Shown: positions 44,771 to 54,410 of the stretch, in pieces
How the letters are laid out: each line of letters opens with the position of its first letter
Position numbering within the stretch: position 1 is the first letter of the stretch
Assembly (NCBI GenBank): GCA_023409535.1
Contig: JAEYGZ010000038.1
Coordinates: 1-64,000 of the forward strand
DNA: 64,000 bases
Reading direction: 5' to 3'
DNA from: Bacillota bacterium
GTDB taxonomy: Bacteria; Bacillota; Clostridia; Lachnospirales; Lachnospiraceae
Notes under the pieces: model-generated
What the model saw: the letters and a program-made list of their open reading frames with translations, nothing else
Database searches by the model: none
What the model was told of the DNA's origin: nothing
Program-made: the position numbers and the translations under genes

Positions 44771-46585
44771 CTACTGGCCTGCAGTTACCGTAAATATCAC
44801 CTTAAGCGCAAGAGATACACCATAACTGCTGCTTACCGTCACCGTAGCCGTATAGGTTCCCTCTGAGAGTCCGGTTTTCGGTGCTATCGTGAAGGAATCA
44901 CTGCCATTCACCAGCAAGCTGCCGATCGAGGTCTTTGATAGCGTAAAATTCTCACTTCCGGTTCCTGATAATACGACAGTAAGATCACCTGTTGGTGCTC
45001 CTGTGTTCTCTACCTTTACACTGTATGCCTGCTGATCTGCGTAGCCAACAGCCGCTTTCGGAAAAGTGTGTGTGCCTGTTCGGGATAATGCTATGCCGTG
45101 ATTCTTCAGCTTTAGAACATCGTCAAGGGCCTGCACAGCCTCGCTTGCAAAGTCAACCTTGGTAAGTCCGTCAACACTGCCCTGTGCTGTCAATGCATTC
45201 GGTGTTTTTAGAACCCATGCAAGCTCAAGCATATACTCGGTGAATGTTCCGTCATTGGCAGCATTCTTATGGAGCCATTGTCTTGTAACAGGTTCCTCTC
45301 TATCCTTGTCATAGCTGATCAAAAACGGCAGCTGAAGGCGGATTGCATTTAAATCTGTTCCGGATAACCAGGGAGCAGTCGTTGTAACGGAACCGGATAT
45401 GTCTCCGTTGGGGTAATAGGAAATGCTATTATTCTTCTTGGAGTTGTTTTCTGTCGTAAAGTTCCCTAAGTATTTAGCGAGCTCCCCATAAAGGTAGCTT
45501 ATATTGCCATTGCCTGTTTCCGCATTAATACTGTTCCGGGAATTAAACGCGCTGGAGGATGCCGTTACTTTATTAATCTCAGCATCCGTTCCGAAGGTTA
45601 ACTGATTGCCCAGGGTCGTATCATAAACATATACTGTCTGATGTCCGTATTCCTTTGCCTTCCTTGCCACACTTCCGATAATCGCCTGAGTATTGTGGCA
45701 CCAGGATGCACCAAAGAATATGGTATGTTCCCCCAGTGAATTCAGCAGGTTGATCAGCTCGGCAAAATTCACCTGATGGAATACAAATCCGTCTTCATCG
45801 GCATCCGTAAAGATTTCTGTAACTGTTGCACCTGTTCTGTTTCCCTGAGCATCAGGAATGTTGCCATTATAATTGAAATAGGTTGCTGAAGCATTAAATA
45901 CCCTTTGAAAGAAAGCAAAGTCAGACCGGATGCTGGAAGGAATTACCGAACCGATACTGCTTCCTCCTCGAAATACCTTGCTGACGCCGGCTGCTGCAGC
46001 TTTCGCATCAAATCCTTTTGTATCTTTAAGGCTGTAAAAGGCATTGATTTTCCGGGTACTGTTATTATCAAAGGAAAATAATAACGTATCATTTGAATTA
46101 TAGCCGGTAATCGGTTCAGCTGCCGGCAGCAGATCAGTTATTCTGGTCCATAACTGGTTTACCGAGGTTCCGTTGGCTGTCATAAACACAGTATCGCTCT
46201 TGGTGATATCAATCTGCCAGCCATCGATAAATGGATCGAAATGATAAATCTTCGTTATTCCGTCCTTTTTCGCCTGTGCATTAATAACACTTAATACCGC
46301 CTGACTGGTAGCAAGCTTGGGACTTCCAAATACAATGTAGTAGTTTCCCTTGCTGCTCAAAATATCAAGCAGACGCTCCTGCGTCACCGATTCAAAAACA
46401 TGGCCTGAAGATATATTATCGTAAGAGTCGGCAATATAATCTCCGGTTGTTCCGCCTGCAACCTTGCTCCAGGGATATGGCTGAGAATAGGCAGGTTCTG
46501 CGGCAGCGGCCGCCTTCGGCAGCGCGGTAAAAACCAAAACCAATGCAATGATTCCCACCGCTGCTCTTTTCAATAATGATTTCAT
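44771..46585 (-). CDS. Secreted tandem thioredoxin-fold protein
   Basis: 604 aa. Signal peptide residues 1-~29 (VGIIALVLVFTALPKAAAAA). Two thioredoxin-like repeats follow: ~62-170 (NYYIVFGSPKLATSQAVLSV, no cysteine) and ~270-375 (HTIFFGASWCHNTQAIIGSV). The second keeps one active-site Cys296 in a C-x-x-T motif, the first none, so a classic dithiol oxidoreductase is excluded; a monothiol exchange or binding role is possible. The C-terminal ~100 residues form an Ig-like/choice-of-anchor-type domain. AAGGAGG precedes the ATG. Upstream of the TcyP-like symporter and the stalk protein on the same strand. Confidence 0.75.
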   Translation of the reverse strand: MKSLLKRAAVGIIALVLVFTALPKAAAAAEPAYSQPYPWSKVAGGTTGDYIADSYDNISSGHVFESVTQERLLDILSSKGNYYIVFGSPKLATSQAVLSVINAQAKKDGITKIYHFDPFIDGWQIDITKSDTVFMTANGTSVNQLWTRITDLLPAAEPITGYNSNDTLLFSFDNNSTRKINAFYSLKDTKGFDAKAAAAGVSKVFRGGSSIGSVIPSSIRSDFAFFQRVFNASATYFNYNGNIPDAQGNRTGATVTEIFTDADEDGFVFHQVNFAELINLLNSLGEHTIFFGASWCHNTQAIIGSVARKAKEYGHQTVYVYDTTLGNQLTFGTDAEINKVTASSSAFNSRNSINAETGNGNISYLYGELAKYLGNFTTENNSKKNNSISYYPNGDISGSVTTTAPWLSGTDLNAIRLQLPFLISYDKDREEPVTRQWLHKNAANDGTFTEYMLELAWVLKTPNALTAQGSVDGLTKVDFASEAVQALDDVLKLKNHGIALSRTGTHTFPKAAVGYADQQAYSVKVENTGAPTGDLTVVLSGTGSENFTLSKTSIGSLLVNGSDSFTIAPKTGLSEGTYTATVTVSSSYGVSLALKVIFTVTAGQ

Positions 46586-46938
46586 GATTTTCCCTCCTTA
46601 ATTACATTCAGTGATTTTACTTTCCTGCATATCATTTTCAATGTTAAAAATAGAATTGAACACCTCTTTCCTTTCAATACTATATTCACATCAAATCATA
46701 TAATGCATATATCACATATAAAATTAATATGTTAAATATGTTACTATAGGCAAATACAAAAGTCAACCAATATTTTCATACTATGGAAGGAATTTGACTT
46801 ATTAAAGACCGCTTCCCTGAGAATGCCGCTTAGGAAACAGCGAACATTCCGGAGTATCTGTGGACTTCCGATTCTGATAATCACCCTTATGTAATGTAAA
46901 TAAGGAAATATAATATATGGCTTGTATATAAATTATGC

Positions 46939-46944
46939 TATAAT
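46939..46944 (+). promoter_or_regulatory. Extended -10 promoter for 46978 gene
   Basis: TGCTATAAT (TGn plus TATAAT) lies 34 bp before the start codon. The remaining divergent intergenic region 46586-46930 holds no gene; it is AT-rich near 46680-46800 and carries no clear operator. Confidence 0.5.
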
Positions 46945-46977
46945 ATAACTATATTCTTATATTGAGGAGACATTAAG

Positions 46978-48279
46978 ATGCATAAAAAGATGAAAACCGC
47001 ATTCCTTCTCTTAGCTTTATTAGTTTCATTTTTCATCCCATCCGCAGATGTGAGTGCAAAGGTACAAAGTTTTGAAAACCTGTATATGGAGATTACCGTT
47101 CCCGAGGATACCATTATCGTTCCCGCAAATACACCCTACGGAGACGAGCTATGGAAAAAAATCGGTATTATTAACCCAAAGGATGAGCAGGAGATCCTGA
47201 ACCAGATGGGAGTTCAGGCTATTCTATTCGATCCGGCCACAAATACCAGCGTAAAGCTAATTCAGAAGCGCTCAACCAAAAGTGCGGAGGTATTTAATCT
47301 CTCCCTGATATCAGAGGCGGAAAGAAAGGATTTTCTTGCCGGTCTGTTTACTGCTCCCGATGAAAATACAACGTTTCAGATAGAATCCTATGCTCAGCCG
47401 GAGCTGCCCTTCTTCCGTCTCGAACTCAAGGCGAAAACCGAGGGTATGCAGGCTATGGAAATTATCTATGGCACAGTGGTTAACGGATATCTCATAACCT
47501 ATGACGTCTATCAGGAAAATTCCGCAGGACCCCTGGATGAAACCTATGTCAAAGCCCTGGTGGAAGGGACGCATTTCACAGAATTTTTAGATAAGGCAGA
47601 GGTGGAGCGGCAAAGCAGACAGGCAATGATCATCATGGTAATCGGCATCGCTGCCTTAGCTGCAATTGTTGTTATACTGGTTTTATTATCCTCCCGCAGA
47701 AAGAAACGGCATATGGCTGCCAGAAAGGAAAAATCAGCCGCGTTGTCCGATTTTTACCTTGAGCAAAGGCGAAAAGAGGACCTTAATATAAAGGACCCCG
47801 TTCTTTATACCAATCAGACCGTATACTCTGAGGAGGTAATAAAGAGCTTCTGTCTTTACGATGCGGTATTTCGCCATATAAAATTATGGATCATGACTGC
47901 ACTTATATGTATTCTGCTGTTGATTATGTTAAATAACTCGAGTCAGGGATTGCTTGGTTCTATCATACTAATCGTAGTGGTTTTCTTCCTTGTACTCTAT
48001 CAGAGTATTCAAATTGAAAAGAATGTGAAGAAAATAGAGAAAACCTACGCACACAACAAGAGCAAGGAAGCAATCGTTCACTTCTATGAGGACTACTATA
48101 CCCTGTCCGGTGTTCAATCCTCTGCTAAGAATCCTTATATACAAATTACGGAATTTAAGGAATTTAAAAATTATATCTATCTTTATCTTGGTTCGGACCG
48201 GGCACTATATCTTGATAAGAATGGGTTTGATAAGGATGCAGCTGAATTTAAGAAATTTATTCTTGATAAAATAAGTTAG
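46978..48279 (+). CDS. Membrane protein with YcxB-like C-terminal domain
   Basis: 433 aa. Signal peptide (KTAFLLLALLVSFFIPSADV), an extracellular domain (~25-215), TM (MIIMVIGIAALAAIVVILVL), a basic linker, two more TM segments (~305-345), and a C-terminal ~75-residue domain (EAIVHFYEDYYTLSGVQSSA and FKNYIYLYLGSDRALYLDKN) that resembles YcxB-like domains. Function unknown. GAGGAG precedes the ATG. It is transcribed alone, away from the thioredoxin-fold gene, and ends at the hairpin near 48294. Confidence 0.75.
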   Translation: MHKKMKTAFLLLALLVSFFIPSADVSAKVQSFENLYMEITVPEDTIIVPANTPYGDELWKKIGIINPKDEQEILNQMGVQAILFDPATNTSVKLIQKRSTKSAEVFNLSLISEAERKDFLAGLFTAPDENTTFQIESYAQPELPFFRLELKAKTEGMQAMEIIYGTVVNGYLITYDVYQENSAGPLDETYVKALVEGTHFTEFLDKAEVERQSRQAMIIMVIGIAALAAIVVILVLLSSRRKKRHMAARKEKSAALSDFYLEQRRKEDLNIKDPVLYTNQTVYSEEVIKSFCLYDAVFRHIKLWIMTALICILLLIMLNNSSQGLLGSIILIVVVFFLVLYQSIQIEKNVKKIEKTYAHNKSKEAIVHFYEDYYTLSGVQSSAKNPYIQITEFKEFKNYIYLYLGSDRALYLDKNGFDKDAAEFKKFILDKIS

Positions 48280-48289
48280 CCATATTTGA

Positions 48290-48326
48290 AACAGACAAAT
48301 TTCTCATCGAAATTTGTCTGTTTTTT
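48290..48326 (+). terminator. Rho-independent terminator
   Basis: The hairpin at 48294-48318 (arms GACAAATTTC / GAAATTTGTC) is followed by GTTTTTTT. It is identical over 25 nt to the orphan hairpin at 41617-41641. Confidence 0.8.
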
Positions 48327-48573
48327 TCTGTCTATTCTTTAGAATAACTGCCGTCCCATTTTTAGGCAGTCATTTCCCAATAAGAAAAATCGTCAGAGTG
48401 ATGATATAATACTTCCTATTCATATTCAGTTTATATAGTTATATTATACTAGGCCATATTATTAAAAGAAATGTAACCTGGTGATCAAACAAAGTTCATT
48501 ACACCTGCTTTGAACTGAAATTAGGAAGATACGAAGCGAGTTGGGTTACCTCTCGCTTGAAGGAAATAAAAGG

Positions 48574-49248
48574 ATGACGAAAGAATTAAGTACTAAATTT
48601 AAGAATTTTATATATTGGTTTGTATTATTAAGTTTTATCTTGCCGATCGGCTTCTTGATTTATCGAATTATTGCCTCCGGGAGCGCTGACAAAAGTACGG
48701 TTGGATATCGTTCACCCGCGGATTATACACTCATGCTGGTCCAATGTCTTCTTGGAGCAATTGTAATCAATCTGCCGCATTTCCTACACCGGTATCTGAA
48801 GATAGAAATTCCGACCGCGCTGAATATAACCTTCATTGTGTTTCTATATTGCGCGATCTTTCTCGGTGAAGTTCGAGAATTTTACTATAAAGTCCCCCAT
48901 TGGGATAAGTGGCTTCATGGCTTCAGTGCGATTATGGCAGGAAGCTTTGGCTTTATCATTATAGATATGATGAATAAAAGTAATTCCGGCATAAAGCTTT
49001 CCCCTCTTTTTACCGCCCTCTTTGCCTTTTATTTTGCAATTACCATCGGCGTACTTTGGGAAATCTATGAATATACCTTCGATGGCTTATTAGGTCTGAA
49101 CATGCAAAAATTTGCACTTGAAGACGGAAGTAAATTGGTCGGGCGGTCGGCATTAAGTGATACGATGTCTGACATCATTATAGACTGCTGCGGCTCTGTG
49201 ATAGCTGCAATGATCGGTTATATTTCACTGAAACGCCAGAAAAGATGA
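48574..49248 (+). CDS. Integral membrane protein, DUF2238/YjdF-like
   Basis: About 224 aa from ATG 48574 (GAAGGA upstream); a TTG at 48541 is possible. Five or six membrane helices. The motif order HWDKWLHGFSA, VLWEIYEYTFD and DTMSDIIIDCCGS matches the DUF2238/YjdF membrane family, with conserved His, Glu and Asp residues within the membrane region. No known activity. Ends before the hairpin at 49315. Confidence 0.75.
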   Translation: MTKELSTKFKNFIYWFVLLSFILPIGFLIYRIIASGSADKSTVGYRSPADYTLMLVQCLLGAIVINLPHFLHRYLKIEIPTALNITFIVFLYCAIFLGEVREFYYKVPHWDKWLHGFSAIMAGSFGFIIIDMMNKSNSGIKLSPLFTALFAFYFAITIGVLWEIYEYTFDGLLGLNMQKFALEDGSKLVGRSALSDTMSDIIIDCCGSVIAAMIGYISLKRQKR

Positions 49249-49314
49249 AATTAATTAGTACTAGATAAAAAGGGAGCGTTATGAAACCATACGGTTAAAA
49301 AGCTCATGTTAATA

Positions 49315-49360
49315 TATAGCCGCTTTGAAGCATTATTCCTAATACTCCAAAGCGGCTATA
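49315..49360. terminator. Terminator hairpin between convergent genes
   Basis: TATAGCCGCTTTG (49315-49327) pairs perfectly with CAAAGCGGCTATA (49348-49360). It lies between the DUF2238-like gene and the convergent GH4 gene and can serve both. Confidence 0.7.
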
Positions 49361-49399
49361 AAAATGTGAATATATTCTTTTCTTAACCGGTCCTCTAAA

Positions 49400-50725
49400 T
49401 CACTCACGATATTCCTTCATATAATCGCCATGGGCATCGATCAGCTCGTCGCACATCTTAACAATATCATCGATGGATAATTCTGCTGCCGTGTGTGGTT
49501 CCAGCATTGCAGCCTGATAAATGCTTTCCCTTTTCTTTGTAATTGCCGCTTCAATGGTCATCAGCTGTGCGTTAATGTTTGTCATATTCATTGCAGCAAG
49601 CTGCACCGGTAATCTTCCCACATGGCAGGGCATAACACCCCGGCCGTCTACAAGGCAGGGAACCTCGACACAGGCATCTGCCGGAAGATTGTCAATGAGA
49701 CCGGTATTGAGCACATTCCCTCCTATCTTAATCGGCTGATTAGTCACAACGGCTTCCATAATGTAGGAAGCATACTCGTGAGATCGTTCATGAGTGATCC
49801 TTCCGTCCTTCATAATATCGTTTTTCTCTTTTTCCCAGCCTTCTATCTGGCGGATACACCTTCTTGGATATTCATCCAGCGGAATCTGATAGCGGTCAAT
49901 TAATTCCGGATAGTTGGATTTAATAAAGAAGGGATTGTATTCCGCATTATGCTCACTGGATTCGGTACAATAATATCCAAGATGCCTGATATATTCGAAT
50001 CGAACCATATCATTGTGCTTCTGTTCGGCATTCTTTTCCGCCGCCCTCTGTCGGATCTCCGGATACAGGTCATTGCCTTCTTTATCTTTCAGCTCCAGCA
50101 GCCATGCCATATGATTAATCCCGGCGATCAGCTCTCTCCTGCCCTCCAGCTTATCCTCCATCCCCAGATTCTTTAAAAGATGCTCCGAGCAAACCTGTAC
50201 ACTGTGGCATAACCCGACGGTTTTAATCTTCGTATACCGCTGCATATAGCCTGTAAGGATTGCCATTGGATTGGTGTAATTTAAGAACAGTGCCTGAGGA
50301 CATACCTCCTCCATATCCCTTGCAAAATCCCGCAATACCGGAATTGTCCTTAGGCCTCTCATAATGCCGCCGATCCCCAGCGTATCTGCGATGGTCTGCT
50401 TCAGGCCATATTTTTTGGGTATTTCAAAATCAATAATCGTACAGGGGTCATAACCTCCTACTTGAATTGCATTAACCACAAAATCAGCAGCCCTGAGCGC
50501 TTCTTTTCTGTTCCCGACTCCCAGATAGGTCTTAATCACCGCTCTGTCTGCATTAATGTTTTTGTTGATTGCCCGTAATATAATTTCTGATTCCTCAAGC
50601 CTGGTCTTGTCAATATCATACAATGCTATCTCAGCGTTTCGCAAGCTTGGCGTGCACATGCAATCACCCAGTACATTTCTGGCAAATACCGTACTTCCGG
50701 CTCCCATGAATGTTATCTTTACCAT
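49400..50725 (-). CDS. Glycoside hydrolase family 4, alpha-galactosidase type
   Basis: 441 aa. The N-terminal Rossmann loop ITFMGAGSTVF binds NAD+. LNYTNPMAILT and the metal-binding motif GLCHSV (Cys173-His174-Ser-Val) plus GINHMAW (His205) complete the NAD+/Mn2+-dependent site. The CHSV form is the one associated with alpha-galactosidases (MelA), as against CDMP, CNVP or CHG forms of other GH4 enzymes. It acts in the cytosol by redox-assisted elimination. GGAGG precedes the ATG. Divergent from an AraC regulator with direct repeats between them. No transporter gene adjoins. Confidence 0.88.
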   Translation of the reverse strand: MVKITFMGAGSTVFARNVLGDCMCTPSLRNAEIALYDIDKTRLEESEIILRAINKNINADRAVIKTYLGVGNRKEALRAADFVVNAIQVGGYDPCTIIDFEIPKKYGLKQTIADTLGIGGIMRGLRTIPVLRDFARDMEEVCPQALFLNYTNPMAILTGYMQRYTKIKTVGLCHSVQVCSEHLLKNLGMEDKLEGRRELIAGINHMAWLLELKDKEGNDLYPEIRQRAAEKNAEQKHNDMVRFEYIRHLGYYCTESSEHNAEYNPFFIKSNYPELIDRYQIPLDEYPRRCIRQIEGWEKEKNDIMKDGRITHERSHEYASYIMEAVVTNQPIKIGGNVLNTGLIDNLPADACVEVPCLVDGRGVMPCHVGRLPVQLAAMNMTNINAQLMTIEAAITKKRESIYQAAMLEPHTAAELSIDDIVKMCDELIDAHGDYMKEYRE

Positions 50726-50791
50726 AGCCTAACCTCCATATTATTTGAATTTTTGTCAACATTAGTATATAATAACCAGTTGTAAGATACT

Positions 50792-50819
50792 TTGTCATTT
50801 GTTTCAAAAACTTGTCATT
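50792..50819. promoter_or_regulatory. Direct repeat, probable AraC site
   Basis: TTGTCATT occurs at 50792-50799 and again at 50812-50819, exactly 20 bp apart (about two helical turns), between the divergent GH4 and AraC genes. Such direct repeats are typical AraC-family targets. Confidence 0.5.
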
Positions 50820-50901
50820 ATGTTGACTATGAAGTTTCAGCAAATATTGTGCGGCGCAAAATACAAACTTACAGGGAACGAAGAAAGGTCTGGTAATTGT
50901 A

Positions 50902-51720
50902 ATGGATTTCTTAAGTAAACAGGATAATACAGCTGCCACAGACAGGCCCCTCTTTCTCTACCACTGCGGTCAGGAGGAATGCAAGCCGTCCCATTCTTAC
51001 GGTCCGGCGATCCGTCCCCATTATCTGATTCACTACATACTACACGGCAAGGGCTCCTATTATGTAGACGACATCACCTATCGGCTGGAAGGCGGCCAGG
51101 GCTTTCTTATCTTTCCGGGTGTGACTACCACCTATACGGCTGATGAGGAGGATCCCTGGGAATATTGCTGGATTGGCTTTGACGGCTATGATGTCGGACA
51201 TATCTTGCAGGATTGCGGCCTTAGCTGTACCCATCATATATTTACCGACCGCACCAAGGGACTTTTATGGAATGATTTTCAGAAGATGATTGCCCAATTC
51301 ACCGGACGCAGGGGGAATGATTATACTATCCTGAGCCAGCTTTATCTTTGCTTTTCCCATATCAGCCTGAGTGACTCCGGAGCTTCAAAGATGTTATGCG
51401 AGATCCTTGTGGAAAAGGCATTGGATTATATTCACAATAACTATACCTACGATATCAAAATTTCCGATATTGCTCAGTATCTTCATATAGACCGGACTTA
51501 TCTGTACAAGCTGTTTATCGGCTATGCCAATATCTCTCCGCAGCAATATCTGATCAGCTATCGGATCGGGATTTCACAAAAATTACTGAAGGATACGAAT
51601 CTTTCAATCACAGAGATTGCTTATTCCTGCGGTTTTCGGGATGTTTCCTCTTATAATAAGCATTTTAAAAAGCTTTTGCACAGGACGCCCGGGGAATGCC
51701 GAAAACAAACAGATTTATAA
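50902..51720 (+). CDS. AraC-family regulator with cupin sensor domain
   Basis: 272 aa. Residues ~15-140 form a cupin-like sugar-binding domain (RPHYLIHYILHGKGSYYVDD, LEGGQGFLIFPG). Residues ~170-272 contain the double helix-turn-helix (IKISDIAQYLHIDRTYLYKL, then ITEIAYSCGFRDVSSYNKHF) ending in RTPGECRK. It resembles regulators of alpha-galactoside genes such as RafR/MsmR and probably activates the divergent GH4 gene. Its last 6 nt overlap the end of the convergent hydrolase gene. Confidence 0.9.
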   Translation: MDFLSKQDNTAATDRPLFLYHCGQEECKPSHSYGPAIRPHYLIHYILHGKGSYYVDDITYRLEGGQGFLIFPGVTTTYTADEEDPWEYCWIGFDGYDVGHILQDCGLSCTHHIFTDRTKGLLWNDFQKMIAQFTGRRGNDYTILSQLYLCFSHISLSDSGASKMLCEILVEKALDYIHNNYTYDIKISDIAQYLHIDRTYLYKLFIGYANISPQQYLISYRIGISQKLLKDTNLSITEIAYSCGFRDVSSYNKHFKKLLHRTPGECRKQTDL

Positions 51721-52491
51721 TTCATTAATGGCCTGATTTATCTTTAATTTATGCCCTGCCTTATCATAATCCTTATCCGGAATTTCCTGTAATTTTGCAT
51801 CTCTGATATGTTCCTTAAGATATTCGCTGTAAATAAACGGATGGCATAAATCATTCCGGTTTGCCAGAATGCAAACCGGCATAGTCAATTGTTTCAATAC
51901 ATCAGCGGACGGAATCGGTGTCTTCTTCGGAAGAAGCAAATATTTCTGCCAGTTCTTAATACTGCGGGGATCCTCAAATGCAGAGATAAAAGCTTTTTTT
52001 GTATAAACAGAAGAGGTTGCGGAAATTATTTCCCACCCCTCCGTCTTATAAAAGGCTTCTATCCCCCCTTCTTTTAAAGTCAAACCCAAATCCCGATAAG
52101 CGGTCTGTACTTCCTCCGGCATCGGATGATCCGTCCATGCATTTCGTATCAATAACAGCTTTTCTACTCGCATGGGATATCTTACTGCAACATTTAAACT
52201 GACAGCAGCCCCCATTGAGATTCCTGCAAAGTATGCCTTCTGAATATTCAAGTGATCCAATAACGCCACAATATCGTCACCAAGGTGATCAAAGTCAAAG
52301 GCTTCCCAATCCGCATCGCTATTGCCATGCCCCTGCTGATTCATCGTAATCAGCCGTACACCCTCCAACGGTTCATACACGGAGTAAATCTGATTTATAC
52401 TCCCGCCCATACCATGCAGGAATACGAAGGGAAACCCATTTCCCGTCACCTCATATTCCAATCGAAGCCCGTTATGTATGAATTCAAGCAT
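51715..52491 (-). CDS. Alpha/beta-fold hydrolase
   Basis: 258 aa. VFLHGMGGSINQ is the oxyanion region, the nucleophile Ser92 is in FAGISMGAAVSL, Asp is likely in ANRNDLCHP, and a His is in DKAGHKLK. The general fold covers esterases, lactonases and C-C hydrolases; the substrate is unknown. It overlaps the isomerase gene by 8 nt and is the last gene of the three-gene operon starting at 54410. Confidence 0.87.
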   Translation of the reverse strand: MLEFIHNGLRLEYEVTGNGFPFVFLHGMGGSINQIYSVYEPLEGVRLITMNQQGHGNSDADWEAFDFDHLGDDIVALLDHLNIQKAYFAGISMGAAVSLNVAVRYPMRVEKLLLIRNAWTDHPMPEEVQTAYRDLGLTLKEGGIEAFYKTEGWEIISATSSVYTKKAFISAFEDPRSIKNWQKYLLLPKKTPIPSADVLKQLTMPVCILANRNDLCHPFIYSEYLKEHIRDAKLQEIPDKDYDKAGHKLKINQAINEL

Positions 52492-53317
52492 TCGCCATAA
52501 TCTCCTCTAAGAATTTTTTGCTCTTTGGAACCTGCCCTTCCGATAGACCATGCATGAGGAATGCTCCCTGATATCCCGTCCTGTTTAGTAACGCCACATA
52601 ATACCGAAAATCAAGACACCCTTCTCCCGCGGCAACGAATTCCATACCCCCGTCAAAGGAAAAATCCTTCGCATGTGCCAAAACAATCTCCTTTCCCAGG
52701 ATATCAAAGGCCTCCTGCAATACCTTGTCCATATCCCCAGCCTGCTCCGGGCGAAACAGATTGGCCCCGTCCATAATGATTTTCAGATGGGGGCTTTGAT
52801 ACACATCCAGATACTTTCGCGCCCTTGCCGGTGTGCAGATAATATTGCTGGCTTCTGTCTCCACCCCTAAGACAACATGATTATCTTCTGCGTATTTTAA
52901 GATCGTGTCCGTGGAGCGCATCAGATCATCCCAGGAGGATTGCTTCCTGTTGTCCTCATGCCATTTCCATTTGCTTTCGGGATTCTTTGAGCCGGTGCAC
53001 AACGAAATCACCGGAATATCCAGCATGCGCGCTGTCCTGCACTGGATCTTAAACTGTTCGCAGCCCTTTTCTCTGGCCTCCGCATCCGGATCGATCATGT
53101 TGAAGGTTCCGGTTAACGCGTCCAATGTAATTTTGTATATTCCGGTCAGTCTCCTGATCTCTTCTATTCCCCTTTCCTCTATGGATTCAGGTAATATCGG
53201 CATTCCGGCATTGCCTAAATTCAACTGGGTATGATAGATCCCCTGCGCAGTCATTCTGCGATAGGTTTCCTCTAAATCCTTACTCTCGTAGGTTCGTGAA
53301 AAAATTCCAAGCTCCAT
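52484..53317 (-). CDS. Sugar phosphate isomerase/epimerase (xylose isomerase-like TIM barrel)
   Basis: 277 aa, usual for the AP-endonuclease-2/IolE-like family. Metal-ligand candidates are Glu in VVLGVETEASN, Asp in LKIIMDGANLF, His in IVLAHAKDFS and the late Glu in VAAGEGCLDF, the standard E-D-H-E order. Such enzymes isomerise or epimerise keto-sugars or inosose-like cyclitols. The gene starts 4 nt after the oxidoreductase stop, so the two probably act in sequence on one compound. Confidence 0.88.
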   Translation of the reverse strand: MELGIFSRTYESKDLEETYRRMTAQGIYHTQLNLGNAGMPILPESIEERGIEEIRRLTGIYKITLDALTGTFNMIDPDAEAREKGCEQFKIQCRTARMLDIPVISLCTGSKNPESKWKWHEDNRKQSSWDDLMRSTDTILKYAEDNHVVLGVETEASNIICTPARARKYLDVYQSPHLKIIMDGANLFRPEQAGDMDKVLQEAFDILGKEIVLAHAKDFSFDGGMEFVAAGEGCLDFRYYVALLNRTGYQGAFLMHGLSEGQVPKSKKFLEEIMANA

Positions 53318-53321
53318 CCGA

Positions 53322-54410
53322 TTACAGCCCTCCTTGTGCGTCTCTTAAAGCAATCCACCTGCCCCCCTCCTGCACGGACCGGTAAGCGGCGATCAAAGCT
53401 CGCATTACCATCATTCCATCCTCTGCGGTGGCTCCGGTGCATGGGGTGCCCCTTAGTATACTGTCTGCAAAGCCTTCCAGTTCGCGGCGGTAGAACTGCC
53501 CGTCATACGCAGCCGGTGTGACGGAAGTATTGGTTGCCTTATCATAACACTCCACGACAGACGACCTGAATTCCCAAGGATTAAAGGTCTTCGCATAGAT
53601 CGTTCCGTCTGTCCCGTAAATCTCACAGCCTTCATGCCACTGTTGTGCGATTGCTACCGTAAGATCCAGCGTTCCGATGGCTCCGCTCTCAAAGTTACAG
53701 TCAATCAGCCAGGAATGCAGGCTTTCCTTATGAACATAACGGGCGGATATGCTTTCTATCATTCCCATAAAGTAAAGTGCGGTATCAAGCAGATGGCTGC
53801 CGTGTCCAAGCAGGTAATAACGGTCCAATACTGCCTTGGGATTTCCCTCCGGTTTTTTCATTGCCCCGCTGGAATATAAAACAGGCATTACATTATCCGT
53901 TAAGGTATACCGGCCGACGCTGTCACAGTACCATCCTTTATAGGTTGTGATTTCTCCCAGCTTTTCTTCTTTGAATTTCTTCGCATACTGAAGGCCCTCA
54001 TCGTAACGTTTCATATGTCCGACCTGAAGCAGCAATCCTCTTTCCTCTGCCAGCTCTTTTAACTCCTGACATTCTTCAATGGATACTCCCATGGGTTTTT
54101 CGATCAATACATGCTTCCCGGCCATAACGGCTTGTTTGGCGCAGGGAACATGAAACTGGTCGCCAATCCCGATGATCACTGCATCTATCTCAGGATCTGC
54201 CAGCATTTTTGCATAGTCTGAATAAATGCGGTCCGGCTCATAGATTGCCGCCATCTTTGCAAGCAGGTCCTCTGCCACATCACAAATAGCCTGTAAATGA
54301 ATATTTTTTGCTTTGCTGCTTCCGATCAGATGAGCCGCCTGGCTTATGGTCCCACATCCTAATATGCCGATCTTTAAGCATCTATCTTCTTTTTTTACAT
54401 TTGTTTTCAA
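53322..54410 (-). CDS. Gfo/Idh/MocA-family oxidoreductase
   Basis: 362 aa. Start TTG 54410 with AAGGAGG 7 nt upstream. Rossmann motif IGILGCGTISQA, then the EKP motif at residues 104-106 (VLIEKPMGVS) with the catalytic Lys, and LLGHGSHLLDTALYFMG as the H-x-x-D-type region. It oxidises or reduces a sugar or cyclitol with NAD(P). First gene of the operon with the isomerase and hydrolase. Substrate unknown. Confidence 0.9.
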   Translation of the reverse strand: MKTNVKKEDRCLKIGILGCGTISQAAHLIGSSKAKNIHLQAICDVAEDLLAKMAAIYEPDRIYSDYAKMLADPEIDAVIIGIGDQFHVPCAKQAVMAGKHVLIEKPMGVSIEECQELKELAEERGLLLQVGHMKRYDEGLQYAKKFKEEKLGEITTYKGWYCDSVGRYTLTDNVMPVLYSSGAMKKPEGNPKAVLDRYYLLGHGSHLLDTALYFMGMIESISARYVHKESLHSWLIDCNFESGAIGTLDLTVAIAQQWHEGCEIYGTDGTIYAKTFNPWEFRSSVVECYDKATNTSVTPAAYDGQFYRRELEGFADSILRGTPCTGATAEDGMMVMRALIAAYRSVQEGGRWIALRDAQGGL

